DNA from: Planctomycetota bacterium
GTDB taxonomy: Bacteria; Planctomycetota; SZUA-567; H5-PLA8
Reading direction: 5' to 3'
Assembly: GCA_023150555.1 (NCBI GenBank)
Contig: JAKLKQ010000066.1
Coordinates: 1 to 35,590 of the forward strand
Length of the DNA: 35,590 nt
Shown: one piece after another, positions 25,498 through 34,434 of the stretch
Layout: the number at the start of each line of letters is the position of its first letter
Position numbering within the stretch: position 1 is the stretch's first letter
Program-made: the position numbers and the translations under genes
The notes under the pieces: generated by a model
What the model was told of the DNA's origin: nothing
The model's database searches: none
Seen by the model: only the letters and a program-made list of their open reading frames with translations

Positions 25498-27110
25498 AAC
25501 TTCGCGAGGGCCTGCTCGGCGGGTTCGGGCGCCCAGGCGGCCTTCAGGCCCAGGTCGGCGTGCACCACCTGCGCGCAGTTGTAGCCCGGCAATCCGGTGA
25601 CATTACCGCCGGGATGGCAGCACGAGCCGCACAGGTACAGGCCCTTGACGTGCCCGCGGTAGTGCCCCGCGCCGGCGAAGGGGCGCTCGTAGCCGATCTG
25701 CCCGTGCGTGAAGGCGCCGATCAGCAGGTCTCCCTCGCGCATGTTGGGGAAAGTGCGTTCGGTGTCGAGCGCGCTGCGCGTGAACCAGCTTTCCACGGCG
25801 CCGTTGAGGTTCGGGGCGTACTCGGTCCAGAGCTTGAGCATGTTGCGGCCGTGCTCGTCCTTCTTCTTGTCCCAGTTCTTCGGGTCGCCGTTCAGGTGGT
25901 AGGGCAGCTTCTCCCACATGAAGGCGGTGTGCTTGCCGGGCGGCGCCTGCGAAGGATCGAAGACCGTCGGCGTGCAGCCCCACATCACCGTCTGCGGGAT
26001 GGTGCCCTTCTCGTGGTGCTCGACGATGTCCGGATACTGCGCGTAGTCCTCGAGCCCCAGAATCACCATCAGCGCCTTGGACAGGTACGGGAATTCCTGC
26101 TCGGCCTCGTAGACGGGGCGCTCCTTCAAATTCAGGTTGAGCCCGAAGAGCGGCGCGATGAGGTTGTAGACGAAGCCCTGCGCCTTCTCGCGCCAGTCGG
26201 CGGGCACGTCCTTCGGATCCATCAGATCGAGGAAGGTCTGGTGCGGGTTCAGGCCCGAGGCGACGAAGTGCTTGGCGTGAAAGACTTCGCCCGCCGTAGT
26301 CTCGACGCCCACGGCCTTGCCGTTCTCGACGAGAATGCGCTTGGGTTCGGCGAGGTAGCGGATCTCGCCACCACTTTCCCTTACGGCGTTGACCAGCGCG
26401 CGCGCCAGCCCGGCGCTGCCGCCGACGCACATCTGCGCCTTGCCTGCGGCGGCCAGGAGGATGGGGATGTGGTGGCCGAAGCCCTTGCAGCGCAGGTCCA
26501 CCTCGCGCAGGCCGTTGAAGAAGAGCAGCCCGCCCTGCACGACGGGGTTCTCGAACTCGCGCAGCACGAACTCCTGCGGCGAGAGTTCGCTCGTCTCGAG
26601 CAGCAGGCGTCCTTCGGGGCACTTGGCGAGCAGTTCGCGGCGCCGCGCCGGCGGAATTGGCGGCGTGCGGCCTTCGGGCCCGACGATCTTCTCGAGTACC
26701 GGCATAAAGTCGTCGCGCCAGCGCCGCAGAGTGCGGGCATCCCTTGCGCTGTAGCGTTCGAAGCTCCTGGCGGTGCGCTCGAAGTCCGTCCACCATTCCA
26801 GGACATTGCCGTCCTTCTGGACCAGCGCGACGTTCAGTTCGGGCTCCAGGTAGCGCACGCCGTGGCGTTCCAGCTCCAGGTCGCGGTACCAGGGCATGTA
26901 GGTGATGGCGCGGTGGAAGAAAGAGTGCGTGTTGTGAAGGTAGCCGGGAAAGCGCGGGTCTTCCATCGTCGCGCAGCCGCCGCCGGCGATGTCGCGGCGT
27001 TCGAGGCAGACAGTCTTGAGGCCCGCCTTGCCCAGGTAGGCCTGCAGGACGAGCGCATTGTGGCCGGCACCGATCAGGACGGCATCGTAGGTATGCGCGG
27101 CGGCACTCAT
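25491..27110 (-). CDS. FAD-dependent oxidoreductase, phytoene-desaturase/PYROXD2-like
   Basis: 539-residue flavoprotein. The N-terminal dinucleotide-binding motif is IGAGHNALVLQAYLGKAG (about 13-30) with the Glu of VCLERR ending the second strand, then GGGCATMEDPRFPGYLHNTHSFF. The FAD C-terminal motif GLYLCGSCCHPGGNVTGLPGYN (about 490-511) is typical of the CrtI/amine-oxidase-like superfamily and of PYROXD2-type proteins. Carotenoid desaturation is possible, but no other carotenoid genes are near, so the substrate is open. ATG 27110 has GGAG about 8 nt upstream. It is the first gene of an operon with the iron alcohol dehydrogenase and the small membrane protein. Confidence 0.88.
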   Translation of the reverse strand: MSAAAHTYDAVLIGAGHNALVLQAYLGKAGLKTVCLERRDIAGGGCATMEDPRFPGYLHNTHSFFHRAITYMPWYRDLELERHGVRYLEPELNVALVQKDGNVLEWWTDFERTARSFERYSARDARTLRRWRDDFMPVLEKIVGPEGRTPPIPPARRRELLAKCPEGRLLLETSELSPQEFVLREFENPVVQGGLLFFNGLREVDLRCKGFGHHIPILLAAAGKAQMCVGGSAGLARALVNAVRESGGEIRYLAEPKRILVENGKAVGVETTAGEVFHAKHFVASGLNPHQTFLDLMDPKDVPADWREKAQGFVYNLIAPLFGLNLNLKERPVYEAEQEFPYLSKALMVILGLEDYAQYPDIVEHHEKGTIPQTVMWGCTPTVFDPSQAPPGKHTAFMWEKLPYHLNGDPKNWDKKKDEHGRNMLKLWTEYAPNLNGAVESWFTRSALDTERTFPNMREGDLLIGAFTHGQIGYERPFAGAGHYRGHVKGLYLCGSCCHPGGNVTGLPGYNCAQVVHADLGLKAAWAPEPAEQALAKLC

Positions 27111-27295
27111 GAAGGTTGCTCCGGGCCAAGATTAAAAGGTTGATATTATCAGAGTATGCACGATTCGCGCGCAGCGTGGAAGTGCGCTTCGGTACAAAAG
27201 GAGACAGGCTTCGGGTTTCAGGATTCAGCAGATCAAGAAAAGCGGCGAAGCCGCTCCATCCCTGAGCCCTGTATCCGGACGCCTGATTCCTGCCG

Positions 27296-30094
27296 TTACT
27301 CGCCCAGGTTCACGCTGGTGGCGGCGGGGTCGGTCTCGGGCGGCGGCCCGATCGTGGCGCCCTTGGGCTTTGCGGGGGCCTGAGCTTCCTTGGCGGGCTT
27401 GGCCTCGGGCTGCGGCTCGGGGCGTTCGGCCTCCGGGTCGGGGATCATGCCCGCGTCGCCGCCCAGTTCAACAAAGCGCAGGTAGTACGCGCGCGCCTTG
27501 TCGGGGTTGCCCAGGTAGTAATCGTGGAGCAGCCCGAGGTTGTACTGCACGAACTTGTTGTTCGGATCGCCCTTCTCGGCGAGTTCGTACTGTTCCTGGG
27601 CCTTGTCCAACTTGCCGCGCTGGCGGTGCACGATGCCCAGGCCCAGGTGCGCGCCCGAGTGGTCGGGCTGCTTGAGCAGGATCGCCTCGTACTGTTCGAC
27701 GGCCAGCGCCAGGCGCCCCTTCTCGGCGTAGAGGTTGGCGAGATTGAGGCGCGCGCGGGCCTCGTCGGACTTCAGCGTCACGATCTCGCGGTAGAGCTTC
27801 AGGGCCTCGTCGCGGTCGGCATCGGCGCGCGCCGAGCGCAGCAGCGAGGCGAGGTCGTAGCGCGCGGCGATGTCCTGCTTCTCGAGTTCGATGACCTTGC
27901 GGTAGGCCTCGATGGCCTTGGCACGTTCGGCCTTGGCCTCGTCCTTCTTGCCGTCGTTCAGCTGCTTGTCGGCGCGCTTCAGGCGCAGGAAGGCCACGTT
28001 GCGCCAGGCCTCGGCGTGGCCCAGGCGCTCGTAGCGCGCGATGGCGTCATCCTCGGCACCGGCCTTCTTGTAGCGCTTGGCCAGCTGGCCCTGGGCTTCC
28101 AAGTCCTGCGGCGCGACCTTCAGGAGGCGCTGCCAGCAGTACATGCTGCGCAGGGGCTGGTCCATTTCGTCGTAGAGCCGCGCGACGGCGCGCAGGGCGT
28201 CGACGTTGGAGGGGTTGCGCTCGAGCATGTCCTCGTACATGCCGGCGGCCTGGTCGCGCTGGCCCATCAGGGTGGCGAGGCGCGCCAGCTCCATGTTCGT
28301 CTTGGAGTCGTAGGGGTTGCTGACGGCGAGGGCCTTGTATTCGCGCACGGCGTCCTCGCGGCGGTTCAGGTCGCGCAGGGTTTCGGCGTAGATGCGGCGG
28401 GCGTCGGCGTCGTCGGGCTTGGCCTTCAGGTACGTCTCCAGCGGCGCGACGGCTTCTTCGCGGCGTCCCGTGCTGAGCAGCACCTTGGCCATGTTCAGCC
28501 GCGCCTCCATCAGGTCGGGCTGCAGCTTCAGTGCCTCCTGGTAGTTGTCGACGGAGAGCGCGCCCTGGCGCTGCAGGCGGTAGAGGTCGCCCAGCTTCTC
28601 GTAAGCGACGGCGTCCTTCTTGTTCAGTTCGGAAGCCCAGCGCAACTGCTCCTCGGCCTTCTCGAGCGCGTTGGTGTTGAGGTACAGCTCGCCGAGCTTG
28701 CGGTGCACTTCCGCGTCGTCCATATCCTTCTTCAGCACGGCCATGAACTGCACCACCGCACGGCCCTGGAAGCCGGGGACGTCGCAGTAGAGCATCCCCA
28801 GGCGCCGGCGCGCGGCCATGTCGTCGTCCTTGCGGTTGACGATCTCCTGGTAGGTGAGCGCGGCCTGGCGCTTGATGCCCGCCTGGTCGTAGTGCTCGGC
28901 CAGCTTGCGCAGGGTCTCGACGTCGTTGGGGTCAGTGCGCGTCAGGCGTTCGTAGATGGCGATGGCGCGGGCACGGTCGCCGGCGGCCTCCGCCACCGCA
29001 GCGGCTTCCTTCTGCAGCGTGCGGTCGCTGTGGTCCAGTTCGGCGGCGACCAGGCGCATCTCGGCGGCCTTGTTGCGGTTGCCGGTGCGGGTGTACAGGC
29101 GCGCGAGGCGCTTGGGGATCTCGGCCATGTCGGGGAAGGTCGTGCGCATGCCTTCCAGCGTGCCGGCGGCGCCGTCGAAATCGCGCAGGCCTTCCTGCAG
29201 TTCGGCCTTCAGGATCAGGACGTCGGCGGTGCCCTCCTTGGCCGTCTCGGCGACGAGCAGTTCCTGCATCGCTTCGCTGAGGCGGCCCTGGGCCTTCAGG
29301 CACAGCGCCAGGTCGAAGGCGGCCTCTTCCCTCGCCGTGTTGGGCTTGGGTTCCTCGCCACCGAAGATGTGGGGCATGATCGCGTCCAGCACCGCGCCGC
29401 GAGATTCCTTGGCGATCTCGCCCGGCACCACGACGGGAATGTGCGCCAGGGCATCGCGGCAGCACTTCTCCGCGCCCTTGTAGTCGCGCTTGCCGTAGAG
29501 CAGCTTGGCCTTCTCGAGATACGCGTCGGTGTATTCGTCGTCCAGCGCCAGGGCCTTGTCGAAGGACGCCAGGGCCGGCGCGGTCTCGCCCAGCCCGGCG
29601 TGGGCCTGGCCCAGGCGCATGTGGATGCGCGCGTCATCGGGACTCAGCTTCACGGCGCGGCCAAGGTCGATCAGCGCGTCGCGGTTTCGCCCTTCCTGGA
29701 TCGCGATCACGCCCAGGTTGTGGTGCGACTCGCTCAGCGTCCCATCCAGCTCGACGGCCTTGACGTAGAATTCCTTCGCCAGCTCGTAGTTGCCTTTGCG
29801 GTGAAAGAGCTGCCCCAGCGTGTCGTAGGCCACCGGATCGTTGGGGTTGACCTTGGTGGAAAGGATCAGCGCCTTGACCTGGTCGGCCCAGGCGACTTCT
29901 TCCTTCAGCAGCTTGCGGCCGCCGACGTCCACATAGGGCGACGGCGGCATGAACGGAATAATCCCGCGCAGATTCTCGGTCAGGTTGCCGCTGCTGGGGC
30001 CGCAGCCGCAGGCCGCAAGCAGCACCGCGCAGGCGAAGGCGGCCCGACAGGAGCGCGGCAGGTGCCGCAGGAGGGTGACGTTAGACGGACGCAT
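27296..30094 (-). CDS. Large TPR-repeat lipoprotein
   Basis: 932-residue protein with a lipoprotein signal peptide (basic MRPSNVTLLRHLPRSCR, hydrophobic core, lipobox LLAAC at about 25-30). Most of its length is TPR helical repeats with the usual W/L-G-Y-A-F-A-P spacing (YDTLGQLFHRKGNYELAKEFYVKAVELD, LNLANLYAEKGRLALAVEQYEAIL, VQYNLGLLHDYYLGNPDKARAYYLRF). I count roughly twenty. The tail is Pro/Ala/Lys-rich (about 900-932). TPR arrays are protein-binding scaffolds; as a lipoprotein it probably sits on a membrane facing the periplasm. ATG 30094 was chosen rather than the longer frame at 30166 because it begins a proper signal peptide. It follows a second lipoprotein gene by 49 bp. Confidence 0.85.
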   Translation of the reverse strand: MRPSNVTLLRHLPRSCRAAFACAVLLAACGCGPSSGNLTENLRGIIPFMPPSPYVDVGGRKLLKEEVAWADQVKALILSTKVNPNDPVAYDTLGQLFHRKGNYELAKEFYVKAVELDGTLSESHHNLGVIAIQEGRNRDALIDLGRAVKLSPDDARIHMRLGQAHAGLGETAPALASFDKALALDDEYTDAYLEKAKLLYGKRDYKGAEKCCRDALAHIPVVVPGEIAKESRGAVLDAIMPHIFGGEEPKPNTAREEAAFDLALCLKAQGRLSEAMQELLVAETAKEGTADVLILKAELQEGLRDFDGAAGTLEGMRTTFPDMAEIPKRLARLYTRTGNRNKAAEMRLVAAELDHSDRTLQKEAAAVAEAAGDRARAIAIYERLTRTDPNDVETLRKLAEHYDQAGIKRQAALTYQEIVNRKDDDMAARRRLGMLYCDVPGFQGRAVVQFMAVLKKDMDDAEVHRKLGELYLNTNALEKAEEQLRWASELNKKDAVAYEKLGDLYRLQRQGALSVDNYQEALKLQPDLMEARLNMAKVLLSTGRREEAVAPLETYLKAKPDDADARRIYAETLRDLNRREDAVREYKALAVSNPYDSKTNMELARLATLMGQRDQAAGMYEDMLERNPSNVDALRAVARLYDEMDQPLRSMYCWQRLLKVAPQDLEAQGQLAKRYKKAGAEDDAIARYERLGHAEAWRNVAFLRLKRADKQLNDGKKDEAKAERAKAIEAYRKVIELEKQDIAARYDLASLLRSARADADRDEALKLYREIVTLKSDEARARLNLANLYAEKGRLALAVEQYEAILLKQPDHSGAHLGLGIVHRQRGKLDKAQEQYELAEKGDPNNKFVQYNLGLLHDYYLGNPDKARAYYLRFVELGGDAGMIPDPEAERPEPQPEAKPAKEAQAPAKPKGATIGPPPETDPAATSVNLGE

Positions 30095-30143
30095 TCCGGT
30101 TCGGGAACCTCGTTTCAGAAGACGCTCGCCGGACGCCCGGCCT

Positions 30144-31067
30144 TCATTCGGGGTAGGCATCGGCATCGGACGAATAGGGGAACGTCGGGACCGTCTCCCA
30201 GCCGATGGCCTCGGGGGGCGCCTCGCGTTCCAGCCCAGCCTTGCGCAGCAGGTGAGAAATGAAGGTGTTGCTGTTGCAGGTGGGGCGCCAGGCTGGCCCG
30301 CCCAGGCCGACGTTGCGGCTGCCGTCGCCGCCGGTGCCTGGGTCGCCGCGGCGCTTGTCCAGCCGCCCGTACCTGCGGGCCTCCCGCTCGATGACGCGGT
30401 AATCGAGGCCGGACAGAAGCTCGTCCAAGTGAACTTTCTGGCCTTCGGGGTCGGAGCGGCCGGGCAGGATGAAGACGCCGTAGATGGTCACACCCGACGC
30501 CCGGAACTCGCCTTGCCCCACCCGGTACTTGTCGGGGTACTGGTCGAAGCCGCGCAGTTCGGCATGCCACCACTGTCCGTCGTTGTCCATCCAGTCCAAC
30601 GCGCAGTGTGCGACCTGGGGGTGCTCGTCCAGCCAGCGGTTCCAATTGTTGAAGGGCGGCACCGGCACCTTGGGGACGATCCAGCGCGAGCGCTGAATCA
30701 CGTCGGTGCGCATGCAGACCAGGCGCACATCGCCAGGATTGCCTTCCACCGGCAGCTGGCTGGCCTGGACGGCCCTATGCGAAGCGGCAACGGCGGCGGC
30801 GGCCGTCGCGGCGGCGGCGCGGTCAATGGCGTCGCCCGAATTCGGCGTGGGCGTCGCGGGATCTGCCTGGCTGTCGGGCGGTTGGGTCCCCTCGGTCAGG
30901 GGCGTGAAGGTCTTTTCCTTCTTCGCCGTCGTGCCCTGAAGTTCCTGGGCCACTTCGACGGTCTTCTCGTCCTGGGCCTTGGGCTCGGCGCCGCTCTCGG
31001 CGGCCCGGCTGGCGCACGCAGCAGCCATACCGAAGACCATACTCAGGAAGAAGATACGAACGCGCAT
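30144..31067 (-). CDS. Putative lipoprotein, DUF3750-like C-terminus
   Basis: 307-residue protein with a lipoprotein-type leader (MRVRIFFLSMVFGMAAAC, Cys18). A low-complexity linker of Ala/Thr/Pro/Gln (about 19-115) is followed by a globular domain (about 120-307) with many Trp and His residues (CALDWMDNDGQWWHAELRGF) and a PTCNSNTFISHLLRKAGL segment. The C-N-S-N-T-F stretch followed by a helix resembles the active-site region of NlpC/P60-like or DUF3750 proteins, but I cannot confirm it. ATG 31067 was preferred to the longer frame at 31190, which would bury the signal peptide. It is probably co-transcribed with the TPR lipoprotein downstream and could be its periplasmic partner (inference). 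Confidence 0.65.
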   Translation of the reverse strand: MRVRIFFLSMVFGMAAACASRAAESGAEPKAQDEKTVEVAQELQGTTAKKEKTFTPLTEGTQPPDSQADPATPTPNSGDAIDRAAAATAAAAVAASHRAVQASQLPVEGNPGDVRLVCMRTDVIQRSRWIVPKVPVPPFNNWNRWLDEHPQVAHCALDWMDNDGQWWHAELRGFDQYPDKYRVGQGEFRASGVTIYGVFILPGRSDPEGQKVHLDELLSGLDYRVIEREARRYGRLDKRRGDPGTGGDGSRNVGLGGPAWRPTCNSNTFISHLLRKAGLEREAPPEAIGWETVPTFPYSSDADAYPE

Positions 31068-31200
31068 GGCGAAATTCGGTCCCGAACGGTCCAGCCAAAG
31101 CCGCGCGGCGGCAGATACGCTGCCCCACGTCATCAAGGTATCGTCCCACGGAGCGCTTCGGCTTTGGGATGGGCTAAATTTGTATCCCATTTGAAAGCTC

Positions 31201-31230
31201 GCGACAAGCAGTAACTCGAAGGTGTATAAA
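31201..31230 (+). promoter_or_regulatory. Candidate promoter of the isochorismatase-like gene
   Basis: GCGACA (31201-31206) and TATAAA (31225-31230) are 18 nt apart and sit about 50 nt before ATG 31280, in an AT-rich patch between two divergent genes. The -10 match is good and the -35 partial. Confidence 0.4.
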
Positions 31231-31279
31231 GAATAAGATCATTCCAGAACCACCCGGCCAGACCCTAGGGGATTCCTCC

Positions 31280-32065
31280 ATGAGCACCGATATCCCGCGT
31301 CCGGACCTAGAGTTGAACCTGCGCCATTACCCCCGCCCTGCACGCCTGGGCATGCGCGAAACCGAGGTCCAGCCGGCCACCGTGCGCTGGCGGATGCCAG
31401 CCGACTCGGTCGCCCTGGTGCTGGTGGACGTCTGGAACGGCCTCTACATGGCGTCCTTCATGGACCGCGCGGCCGAGATCACGCGCACGAAGATCAAGCC
31501 CCTCGTCGAAGCCTTCCGGCGCATTGGCGCGCCGGTGATCCACGCGCCCGCGCCGCATGTCGCCAAGAAGTACGAACGCTGGGTCCCCAAGATGCCGGAC
31601 GCGGAAGTCTGGGGGCCCCCGGAGCCCGAGGCCGATTGGCCGCCGGCGGACTTCAAGGCCAAGCGCGGCGCCTACGCCGAGTGGGCACCCAAAGACGTCC
31701 CCGAGCCCGGCCTGGACGAGTTCTACGAGGCCCTGCGCATCGCGCCCGAAGTGGAGCCCGCCGGCGAAGATCTCGTCATTCACACCGGGCGGCAGCTCCA
31801 TGCGGTGCTGCGCGAACGCCGCATCCTGCGACTCTTCTACGTGGGCTTCGCGACGAACGTCTGCATGTACAACCGCGACTACGCGACGCGCGCGATGAAG
31901 GCCCGCGGCTACGACGTGATCGTGGTGCGCGACGCGACGACAGGCATCGAGGTCGCCGGTACCGCCGGCGGCCTGGAACTTACGCAGGCCTACCTCACCA
32001 ATATGGAACGCCTGATCGGCTACACGACCACCACCGCGGAGTTGCTCGCGGCCTGCGGAAAGTAG
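31280..32065 (+). CDS. Isochorismatase-family cysteine hydrolase
   Basis: 261-residue cytosolic hydrolase of the isochorismatase-like alpha/beta fold. Asp50 in ALVLVDVWNG and Cys195 in LFYVGFATNVCM are the expected acid and nucleophile of the Asp-Lys-Cys triad, and DVIVVRDATTGIEV is the usual strand after the helix. The stretch before the Cys reads DLVIHTGRQLHAVL, with no lysine at the usual position, so the third residue is uncertain. An insert rich in Pro, Trp and acidic residues (about 98-160) makes it longer than the typical 180-210. Substrates in this family range from isochorismate to amides, and none can be inferred. It is monocistronic by spacing, with GGGGA before ATG. Confidence 0.85.
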   Translation: MSTDIPRPDLELNLRHYPRPARLGMRETEVQPATVRWRMPADSVALVLVDVWNGLYMASFMDRAAEITRTKIKPLVEAFRRIGAPVIHAPAPHVAKKYERWVPKMPDAEVWGPPEPEADWPPADFKAKRGAYAEWAPKDVPEPGLDEFYEALRIAPEVEPAGEDLVIHTGRQLHAVLRERRILRLFYVGFATNVCMYNRDYATRAMKARGYDVIVVRDATTGIEVAGTAGGLELTQAYLTNMERLIGYTTTTAELLAACGK

Positions 32066-32080
32066 CCGGAGCGAACTCTC

Positions 32081-32124
32081 CTGCAAGTCGCAATACCTTG
32101 CAGCTCATAGAGATACACATCTCT
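32081..32124 (+). terminator. Two small hairpins after the isochorismatase-like gene
   Basis: CTGCAAG/CTTGCAG (32081-32087 with 32097-32103) and AGAGAT/ATCTCT (32109-32114 with 32119-32124) form two short stems in a row just after the stop, the second followed by TT only. They may help end transcription, but the T tract is too short to call a strong intrinsic terminator. Confidence 0.35.
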
Positions 32125-32237
32125 TTGTGCGGCCCCATTTTCCTTACCTAGACCGCGCCATCGCGAGATTCTACCTGTGGAAGCAACGGGCCCCGCCGCC
32201 GGAAATCCTAGGGCCCGAGGCCTGCACAAGGTGCACG

Positions 32238-33905
32238 ATGTCTGGTAACCTGACCCTTCGGAAGCCTGGTGAGCGCAGAGGGATCAGCGCATTGGATCAC
32301 GAGAAGACCACCGCTCCAATGGCCGCAGGCGAAGCCGGCGACGAGGACCTGCTCGCGCGCATCGCCGCCGCCGACGCCCCCGCCTGGGAAGAGCTCGTGC
32401 GCCGCCACACCGACGCGGTCTATTCGCTCAGCGTGCGCATGCTCGGACGCTGCCCCGAAGCCGAGGACGCCGTACAGGAGACCTTCCTGCGCGTCCGCAA
32501 GTCCGCGCATACCTTTCAGCCAGACGGCAACGCACGCGGGTGGATCCTCAAGATCGCCTGCCGGGAGGCCATGAAGATGAGCGTCCGCCGGATCCAGACG
32601 CGGCGCCGCAACGCGCCGCTGGACAGCGCCGCCGAACCCGGCGGGCACGGCGAAGCGCGCGCCGAACACAGGGATCTCCACGAACTGCTGCGCCACGCCG
32701 TCGACGAACTGCCCGGCGCGATCCGCGAAGCCATCGTCATGCACTTCGGCGCGGAGATGAGCCAGGTCGAAATCGCCAGGGAACTCAACTGCAACCAGAC
32801 CACCGTCTCCTACCGCATCCGCCAGGGCCTGGAGAAGCTGCGCACCCGCCTGGGCGCGGCGGGCGCGGCGGCGGTGACGCCCGTGGCTCTGGGCAAGTGC
32901 CTGCTCGCCGAGCACGCCCCCGAGGCCCTGCACGCTACCGTGCTGAAGGCCTCGGCGGCGGCGAAGGCCGCGGCCGGCAGCCTGCGCTACAGCAAGCCGT
33001 TGCTGGCCGCGAAGAGCGGCTCGGCGGTGGGCGTCGCCACCGCCGTGGTGCTTTCCGCGGGCCTGGCCATCGGCGGCTACGTGCTGCTGAACGAAGAGGC
33101 CGCTCCGAAGGCCAAGCCGCCCGCTCCCGCGACTGCACAAGCCGAAGCGCTCGCTGCGCCCGCACAGGCCGTCCTGCCGGTTGAGCCGAAGGTGCACCAG
33201 ACCTGGAATTTCAACACGAACGAGACCAAACCGTTCTACGCCTTCCAAGGACGCTGGCTCTGGAAAAAGCCCGATGGCAAGCGCCCGGGTGCGATCTATT
33301 TTCCCGCCGGCAACGTCCACACGGGGCTGGTGCTGCCGGCAAAACTCACCCGGCGCGACGTAAAACTGCGCATGATACTCCGGCCGCTCACCCTGGAAGC
33401 GGAAGCCACGCGGCTGTCGGACTTCGGCGCGGGATGGACGGACGGCGAGCGCATCTTCGACGTCAAGAAATGGGCCGCTGGCACAACCGGAACGCATTTC
33501 GAACAGGAACTCTCCGTGGACATCACGTTCTACTTTGTGGATCGCTTCCTATTCCTCTACATAAAGGAATTGCCACTGAGCGTCTCCGAGTATCGCGAGC
33601 CCTATCCCGGCGACCGGATCTTTATCCACGGCAGCAACTGGGCAATCGAGGAGATCGAACTCGTGGAACTAGACCAGGATCAGGTTCCGCAGGTGCTGAA
33701 GGAAATCGTGCAGGTCGGGCCCTTGAAATTCGTGGAGCATACGCCGGACGCAGGCAGCATGAATTACAAGCTAGACGGCAACAGGGTATTGGTGATGAAA
33801 CTCTTCGCCAAAGGAACCATCAGGACGGACCAGCCCTGGACCCCCGGCTACCGCTTCGACCAGATCGACATCGACAAGGAGCTCAAAGATGCCGAAGGCG
33901 ACTAG
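32238..33905 (+). CDS. ECF sigma factor fused to membrane segment and extracytoplasmic domain
   Basis: About 555 residues. The N-terminal part is a complete ECF sigma-70: region 2 (DAPAWEELVRRHTDAVYSLSVRMLG, then AEDAVQETFLRV) and region 4 (ELPGAIREAIVMHFGAEMSQVEIARELNCNQTTVSYRIRQGLEKLR). After a linker comes one transmembrane helix (about 262-283, VGVATAVVLSAGLAIGGYVLL) and a Pro/Ala hinge. A beta-rich domain follows (about 320-540, WNFNTNETKPFYAFQGRWLW..., YFVDRFLFLYIKEL) that looks like a concanavalin/LamG or DUF1080-type jelly roll. It would place a possible sugar- or polymer-binding domain outside the inner membrane and keep the sigma domain tethered, as in extended planctomycete ECF factors. 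ATG 32319 is an alternative start close to region 2. It overlaps the next gene by 17 bp. No anti-sigma gene is adjacent. Confidence 0.88.
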   Translation: MSGNLTLRKPGERRGISALDHEKTTAPMAAGEAGDEDLLARIAAADAPAWEELVRRHTDAVYSLSVRMLGRCPEAEDAVQETFLRVRKSAHTFQPDGNARGWILKIACREAMKMSVRRIQTRRRNAPLDSAAEPGGHGEARAEHRDLHELLRHAVDELPGAIREAIVMHFGAEMSQVEIARELNCNQTTVSYRIRQGLEKLRTRLGAAGAAAVTPVALGKCLLAEHAPEALHATVLKASAAAKAAAGSLRYSKPLLAAKSGSAVGVATAVVLSAGLAIGGYVLLNEEAAPKAKPPAPATAQAEALAAPAQAVLPVEPKVHQTWNFNTNETKPFYAFQGRWLWKKPDGKRPGAIYFPAGNVHTGLVLPAKLTRRDVKLRMILRPLTLEAEATRLSDFGAGWTDGERIFDVKKWAAGTTGTHFEQELSVDITFYFVDRFLFLYIKELPLSVSEYREPYPGDRIFIHGSNWAIEEIELVELDQDQVPQVLKEIVQVGPLKFVEHTPDAGSMNYKLDGNRVLVMKLFAKGTIRTDQPWTPGYRFDQIDIDKELKDAEGD

Positions 33906-34224
33906 CGCCGAGCGCGGCGTCCGCGAGTCCCGCGCGCTGGCCCTGCGCTCGCCCGACGCCAACCCACGCGCGGAAACCTCCGTTCCATGGTCCGCCGAGC
34001 GCTGGGGGCGATTCCTGGCGGGCTGCTCGGTCCTGGGCTTCTCCATTCTGGGCCTGGCCGTGCATCCTTACTTCCTGGCAGGAACGCTGCTGGCCGCCGC
34101 AAACCTGATCGTCACCAGCCTCACCGACCGCTGCCCGCTGCGCGCCCTGCTGCTCCGCATGGGCGTGAAAGAACGCGAGGACCTGTACCTCCCCGGCGGC
34201 CGGCCCCGGGACCTAGTTCGATAA
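33889..34224 (+). CDS. DUF2892/YgaP-like small membrane protein
   Basis: 111-residue protein. After a polar N-terminus, two hydrophobic helices (about 43-62 and 64-80, FLAGCSVLGFSILGLAVHPYF and LAGTLLAAANLIVTSLT) are followed by DRCPLRALLLRMGVKE, the C-P-L motif after the second helix seen in DUF2892 (YgaP-type) membrane domains. Function unknown; relatives are often fused to or placed near rhodanese domains, but none is here. ATG 33889 lies inside the end of the sigma gene with AAGGAG about 9 nt upstream, so it is probably translationally coupled to it. Confidence 0.75.
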   Translation: MPKATSAERGVRESRALALRSPDANPRAETSVPWSAERWGRFLAGCSVLGFSILGLAVHPYFLAGTLLAAANLIVTSLTDRCPLRALLLRMGVKEREDLYLPGGRPRDLVR

Positions 34225-34256
34225 CCAGGACAAAAGGTCCGGATTCGAATTCGCCT

Positions 34257-34285
34257 ACGCACCTGTGCTCCAGGTGCGTCATTTT
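34257..34285 (+). terminator. Intrinsic terminator-like hairpin
   Basis: A 9-bp stem ACGCACCTG/CAGGTGCGT with a 5-nt loop (34257-34279) is followed by CATTTTG. It lies 33 bp after the DUF2892-like gene and probably ends the sigma-DUF2892 transcript, separating it from the N-acyl amino acid synthase gene. Confidence 0.65.
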
Positions 34286-34434
34286 GCATTCATCTCGGCA
34301 ACCCCTTTCGCCAAAGGGAGTTGCATCTCTAACCTTTTTTCCATTTTGCTTCGCTACGAAAGCCAAACACCGGATAGGAACCGGTGGGAGAAGGAACCGG
34401 GGACGTGTGGGGAGTACACGGAGGCACTGCTGAC

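Noticed and set aside
27524..30262. Long open frame of 912 codons on the plus strand
   Set aside because: It lies opposite the TPR lipoprotein gene; its composition (Val/Leu/Gly/Ala/Arg/Gln-rich without domains) is the usual antisense shadow of a GC-rich gene.
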